Below, one piece after another: positions 40,181 through 42,082 of a stretch of 42,082 nucleotides of DNA. Both the position numbers and the translations under genes were made by a program. The stretch lies in contig JAFYZX010000013.1 in NCBI GenBank assembly GCA_017548505.1, forward strand, positions 1 to 42,082. The letters run 5' to 3'. This stretch comes from Bacteroidales bacterium (lineage in GTDB: Bacteria > Bacteroidota > Bacteroidia > Bacteroidales > UBA932). The notes beneath the pieces were generated by a model that was not told the DNA's origin, made no database searches, and was given only the letters and a program-made list of their open reading frames with translations. Numbering within the stretch: the first letter of the stretch is position 1; each line of letters starts with the position of its first letter.

Positions 40181-42082
40181 TTATTTAACATTTGGATGCA
40201 TACCCATATAAACAGGACCCTGGCCCGTTGCTCTATTAAACTTAGGATCTACCCCGAAACTCCAACCTGGCACACCAGATCTTGAAGCAGCCTTTGACGT
40301 AGGACCAAAATCATCTTTATCTAGGGCATAGAAACTCTCAAGTGAGAATTGCTCTCCTGCATACTCCTTAATCCTCTCAACTATTGCCTGACGGCTGATT
40401 GCAGAGAAATAAGGAATATTATTGTTCATACAACTTGTTGCCTCAGAACGGTACATTCCCCTGGTGTGCATATATCCACCTTCGTACATATCAACATAGT
40501 CTGAATAATTGTTATGATATATCAGGTGTGCCCAAGGTACCTTATGTGCATCAGCCAGCATTGACAGGTTCTTAAACCAACCCAAAGACTTGTAAAAGCC
40601 AAAAGAACTCTTCTCATCATTATCAGACATTGGATGATCACAGCCATCTGTACAATCACAGTTCTGAATGAACGCATTGTGATAGATATACTCATCTCCG
40701 AGTTTACCAAATCCATGACCTCCCGCTTCGTGTTGAATAATTCCCCTAAAATCGTAAGGGTATGCTTCTGTACTAACAGGGCAACAGGCAATAGCAGAAC
40801 CATCGCCATACATATATGTTACTCCTTCATATGTGCTAGTATTCTGTAAAAGAATTACAAGACTCTTTGTAAGGTCCATAGTTGCATTTGCTTTCTTTGC
40901 CCACTGGAATACTCCATCATGATTCTGCAATAGAATACGATTTGCTGTAAATGTGCTGCCAAATTTGGTATCAACAATCGTATTATTAGATCCAATGCCA
41001 GATTCATCAGACATTGCAGTTACAGCATATACATTAAAATAGTTCTTATATGTTTTATATGGCTCAACATCAAAGAAATGGCCATAACCAGCCACTGCAT
41101 TGTTGTGGAAAGTTCCTTTCGCAATATCTTTTGCGTCGTAACCATCTCCCACAAATACTATATCTATACCTGGACCAGTGGTTGCGGTATGCAAGGTTTC
41201 GACCATTCCGTCTGAATAATCTGAATGATACTGTTCCACATCTACAGTGAATGTATAATCCTTGATATCCAATTTGAATACAATCACCCCACTCCTTCCT
41301 GAATAGGCCTTATAACTTGGACTATTAACTGTACCTTCATTAACCTCAAATGTACTAACCTCGGAACTCTGCATTTCTGAAATACTAATAACTACATCTG
41401 TTCTTCCAGTTCCGGATGCAGGAGACACTGTTACCCAATCTGGCTTTTCAGCAATACTCCAGGTCATTCCAGAAGGAACTCTTAGAACATATGTTTTTGA
41501 GAATTCTCCATCCAATGCCCTAATAAGACTTCTATTCAAAGAGAAATCATAATGGGCTCCAATACGCTTGAAGTCACTCCATCCACTTTCAGACTGATAA
41601 CGCCTAATTGATGCAGCAGGAACTTCAACAGTAAAATTATCTTTTGCAACACCATCAAAAGTTTCAGATGATGCAGTTGGTGGCTCTAATGCATGAGATA
41701 TGATTTTCGAGATATTATAACAAGACCCGAATGCTCCATTGATGCTCTGAAGAGTTGAGGACAATTCTATAGCAGTAATATTATCACACTGATAGAATGC
41801 GTCACCACCTATATAGAGTAATCCTTCATTGAAAATAAGGGGACAAGTTATTTTGTGGTTATTATAGAAAGCTTGAGATTGTATGTCTTTTAAAGTAGAT
41901 GGGAACTTTACTAAAGTAAAATTATTCTCCCAAAAACAACCAGAAGGAATAGTTATTACACCCTCAGGGATAATCAATTCCCCATGAAAAAAACATTCCT
42001 GAAAAGCCCTATCCCCTATTTCTGTTACATTCCCAAGGTTTAGAGATCCAGAAAACCTTGTATACGCAAAAGCATCACATGA
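40181..42082 (-). CDS. M64-family metallopeptidase with BspA-like repeats and BACON-like domain, N-terminus cut by window edge
   Basis: The minus-strand frame is open to the window edge and so lacks its true start; about 633 codons are visible. The first 140 residues are BspA/LRR_5-type repeats (LGNVTEIGDRAFQEC, LLYIGGDAFYQCDNITAIEL). A BACON-like domain follows (MTWSIAEKPDWVTVSPASG). Then comes the M64 peptidase domain with VDIVFVGDGYDAKD and the metal-binding segment HEAGGHGFGKLGDEY. Known M64 members include an IgA-cleaving enzyme. The motif has one residue more between its histidines than the plain HExxH. It is likely a surface or secreted peptidase, upstream of the fimbrillin-like gene. 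Confidence 0.85.
   Translation of the reverse strand, partial: SCDAFAYTRFSGSLNLGNVTEIGDRAFQECFFHGELIIPEGVITIPSGCFWENNFTLVKFPSTLKDIQSQAFYNNHKITCPLIFNEGLLYIGGDAFYQCDNITAIELSSTLQSINGAFGSCYNISKIISHALEPPTASSETFDGVAKDNFTVEVPAASIRRYQSESGWSDFKRIGAHYDFSLNRSLIRALDGEFSKTYVLRVPSGMTWSIAEKPDWVTVSPASGTGRTDVVISISEMQSSEVSTFEVNEGTVNSPSYKAYSGRSGVIVFKLDIKDYTFTVDVEQYHSDYSDGMVETLHTATTGPGIDIVFVGDGYDAKDIAKGTFHNNAVAGYGHFFDVEPYKTYKNYFNVYAVTAMSDESGIGSNNTIVDTKFGSTFTANRILLQNHDGVFQWAKKANATMDLTKSLVILLQNTSTYEGVTYMYGDGSAIACCPVSTEAYPYDFRGIIQHEAGGHGFGKLGDEYIYHNAFIQNCDCTDGCDHPMSDNDEKSSFGFYKSLGWFKNLSMLADAHKVPWAHLIYHNNYSDYVDMYEGGYMHTRGMYRSEATSCMNNNIPYFSAISRQAIVERIKEYAGEQFSLESFYALDKDDFGPTSKAASRSGVPGWSFGVDPKFNRATGQGPVYMGMHPNVK

Overview
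The window looks like a chromosomal segment of an anaerobic member of the Bacteroidales. The support is several perfect or near-perfect Bacteroidetes -7 elements (TAnnTTTG, some with TTTG 18-20 bp upstream), a fimbrillin-family lipoprotein, a BspA-like repeat/BACON/M64 protein, tandem DUF3857 transglutaminase-like proteins, a two-domain FtcD and a DUF4143 AAA ATPase. A sulfonolipid-making gut lineage (Alistipes/Odoribacter-like) would fit the cysteate-synthase-like gene, but that placement is inference. No rRNA, tRNA, CRISPR array or insertion sequence was seen.

Layout. (1) 1-10374, minus strand: a long unit that starts with a LysO-type exporter, continues with the complete histidine-to-glutamate pathway (ftcD, hutU, hutH, hutI) and runs into two DUF3857 proteins, the second leaving the left edge. 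(2) 10424-14150: a dispanin-like plus DUF2752 pair on the plus strand converges on three minus-strand envelope genes (AsmA-like protein, lipoprotein, small secreted protein). (3) 14256-21228, plus strand: a C69 dipeptidase, carA-carB and a Na+/Ca2+ exchanger. (4) 21309-28086, plus strand: the most interesting block. A MarR regulator abuts a run of heterodisulfide-reductase-like genes in the order HdrC, HdrB, HdrA, small HdrC, then a membrane NarI/HdrE-like domain fused to an HdrD-like domain, followed 5 bp later by a cysteate-synthase-like PLP enzyme. The HdrB gene has an in-frame TAG inside its cluster-binding motif. (5) 28109-28830: two small secreted proteins with clear promoters and terminators. 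(6) 29114-33290, plus strand: hydB-hydA-hydC, a trimeric NADH/ferredoxin-type [FeFe] hydrogenase. (7) 33292-38113, minus strand: AAA ATPase, LRR lipoprotein, Ser/Thr kinase with one membrane segment, and a frameshifted beta-barrel-like protein, packed nearly end to end. Four 33-bp tandem repeats lie upstream. (8) 38280-42082, minus strand: a more AT-rich accessory end with two unknown proteins, a fimbrillin-family lipoprotein and an M64 peptidase that runs off the right edge.

How the genes may work together. The hut genes turn histidine into glutamate, ammonia and methenyl-tetrahydrofolate. HydBAC balances NADH and ferredoxin against H2. The Hdr-like block carries everything needed to move electrons between a thiol/disulfide or sulfur substrate and the membrane quinone pool. 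Its tight linkage to a cysteate-synthase-like enzyme, a sulfite-using family, suggests a sulfur-assimilation or sulfonate (CoM-like or sulfonolipid) role. That link is a hypothesis, not something the sequence proves.

No stretch longer than 300 bases lacks a gene. The longest gap, 28831-29113, holds a minus-strand promoter and a possible plus-strand promoter for hydB.
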